The position numbers and the translations under genes were made by a program. Shown here in pieces: positions 40,611-41,672 of a DNA stretch of 41,672 nt (position 1 is the stretch's first letter; every line of letters begins with the position of its first letter). The stretch lies in the NCBI GenBank assembly GCA_964611275.1, contig CAZSZS010000170.1, positions 1 to 41,672 of the forward strand, in the 5' to 3' direction. The notes below the pieces were generated by a model. The model did not search any database, was not told the origin of the DNA, and saw nothing but the letters and a program-made list of their open reading frames with translations. The stretch is from WJMT01 sp964611275. Its GTDB lineage: Bacteria; Acidobacteriota; Aminicenantia; Aminicenantales; Aminicenantaceae.

Positions 40611-41672
40611 TTATTCGTATTTCAGGCTGTCCACAGGATTGGAAGAGGCTGTTTTTAACGCCTGATAACTCACTGTCAGTACAGAGAGAAACAGAACCAA
40701 TCCAGCGGAAAGCGCAAAGGTCCATATGTTGATATGGATGCGAAAGGAAAAACTTCCCAGCCATTTGTTCATAGCAAAGTAGGCCGCGGGCCAGGCTAAG
40801 AGATTGGCAATAAGCACACTGCGGATGAAGTCTCCTGTCAGTAAAAAAGCGATATTAGGGACAGAGGCTCCCAGGACTTTACGGATGCCGATTTCCTTAA
40901 CCCTGGTTTCTGCTGTATAGACTGTGAGTCCGAAAAGGCCCAAACAGGCTACCAACAGAGCGATTATTGAAAAAATCCGAAACAGACTGTAGCTGCGGTT
41001 CTCCGTTTCGTAATTCCGGTTAAAATACTCGTCCTGAAACACATAACTGAACAGATGGTCAGGAGCGACTTCATCGAATTTTTGGCGCAAAAAGTCAAGA
41101 ACTTCTCTGAAACGGCCGCTCTCGACTCTAACAAACAGGTAGTCTGTCCAGGTTGGGCGGTATTCCAGGACAAGGGGTTCGATCCTGTTATGGAGAGAAG
41201 TGAAATGGAAATCTTTGAACACGCCCACGATGGGCTCCACTTCATTGTGGACGTCGGAACGGCATTCTGTCCCTATTGGTTGATCGAGATTGAGGGCCTC
41301 TGTGACAGATTCGGCAATGAGATATCCGCCATTCTGATCGGATGCCCTGTTAAAGTTTCGCCCCTTGACGATCTTGAGGCCCGCTGCATCGACAAAACCC
41401 TCATCCACCCGCATAAACCTGAGCATAGGGAGGGAATTTTTGTCGGTCACACTGACAGGGGTCAAACGTTCGTTGCTGAAAGAGCTTCCGAGAAGATTGG
41501 AGGAGAGGGCCACATGACTCACAGCTGAGTGGCGAAGGATTTCCGTTTTGAGAGCATGGGTGTTATTGATAACATCGCTTCTGAATTCCCCGTAAAGACG
41601 CAGGGCAACGAGATTGTCTTTGTCGAACCCAAGGTCCTTATTATGGAAAAACACCAACTGCCGGTAAATAGT
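40611..41672 (-). CDS. FtsX/MacB-type ABC transporter permease, C-terminal part (partial)
   Basis: The frame is open from the stop at 40611 to the right edge with no start in the window (it begins TIYRQLVFF), so this is the C-terminal 353 residues. The periplasmic MacB-PCD-like part has FHNKDLGFDKDNLVALRL, GYLIAESVTEAL and VGVFKDFHFTSLHNRIEPL. The FtsX domain then has three membrane helices around ETRVKEIGIRKVLGASVPNIAFLLTGDFI and LLAWPAAYFAMNKWLGSF, ending ASSNPVDSLKYE. Such permeases couple to a LolD/MacB-type ATPase for export or lipoprotein release. The ATPase is not in the window. The stop lies 6 nt from the convergent DUF6600-like gene. Confidence 0.92.
   Translation of the reverse strand, partial: TIYRQLVFFHNKDLGFDKDNLVALRLYGEFRSDVINNTHALKTEILRHSAVSHVALSSNLLGSSFSNERLTPVSVTDKNSLPMLRFMRVDEGFVDAAGLKIVKGRNFNRASDQNGGYLIAESVTEALNLDQPIGTECRSDVHNEVEPIVGVFKDFHFTSLHNRIEPLVLEYRPTWTDYLFVRVESGRFREVLDFLRQKFDEVAPDHLFSYVFQDEYFNRNYETENRSYSLFRIFSIIALLVACLGLFGLTVYTAETRVKEIGIRKVLGASVPNIAFLLTGDFIRSVLIANLLAWPAAYFAMNKWLGSFSFRIHINIWTFALSAGLVLFLSVLTVSYQALKTASSNPVDSLKYE

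Overview
The window comes from a Gram-negative bacterial chromosome. It has LPS heptose genes (gmhB, a waaF-type transferase), a LolB-like lipoprotein, an exported protease/propeller/beta-barrel protein, and many lipoproteins with signal-peptidase-II sites. It makes isoprenoids by the MEP route (ispE, ispD and ispF are all here). Gene content and style (long TolB/Omp85-type proteins, MacB/FtsX permeases, tryptophan-rich DUF6600-type lipoproteins, sugar isomerase/DUF1080 enzymes) resemble Acidobacteriota / Aminicenantes-like lineages. That assignment is a guess from overall character, because no rRNA is present. No insertion sequence, prophage or CRISPR array was seen.

Layout. 1-3.8 kb (minus): a sugar cassette of MFS transporter, Gfo/Idh/MocA oxidoreductase and an isomerase-DUF1080 lipoprotein cut by the left edge. 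4.0-4.9 kb: apbE, divergent from the cassette. 4.9-7.6 kb (minus): dnaN and dnaA, with DnaA boxes in the dnaA leader and a very AT-rich dnaA-dnaN spacer, a plausible oriC. 7.6-11.6 kb (minus): an envelope operon of TPR lipoprotein, CsgG/LpoB-like lipoprotein and a 986-residue metalloprotease/TolB/barrel protein. 11.8-13.1 kb (plus): folD and rpmB. 13.1-17.2 kb (minus): fmdB-waaF-gmhB-rel. From 17.2 kb almost everything is on the plus strand: an exported MEMO-AMMECR1 fusion, two small membrane proteins, then lolB-ispE-tRNA-Gln-prs-rplY-pth, rpsF-rpsR-rplI-dnaB-radA, a yacL-like PIN/TRAM gene, htpG, ispD-ispF-gltX, (gltS, minus), rlmB, and an ECF sigma/anti-sigma/ybjQ operon. The right end holds secreted proteins of unknown role, a 191-bp inverted-repeat element, a DUF6600-like lipoprotein and a truncated FtsX-type permease.

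How it fits together. The middle is a housekeeping block in classic bacterial order. lolB-ispE-tRNA-prs-rplY-pth matches gammaproteobacteria, and radA-yacL-ispD-ispF-gltX-rlmB matches Bacillus, but with disA absent and htpG inserted. The most unusual items are the secreted MEMO-AMMECR1 fusion, the long Lys/Glu tails on three ribosomal proteins (L25, S6, L9), the ispE stop codon inside tRNA-Gln, a possible RNA switch in front of rpsF, the candidate origin, and the fused isomerase-DUF1080 protein in what looks like an oxidation-elimination sugar pathway.
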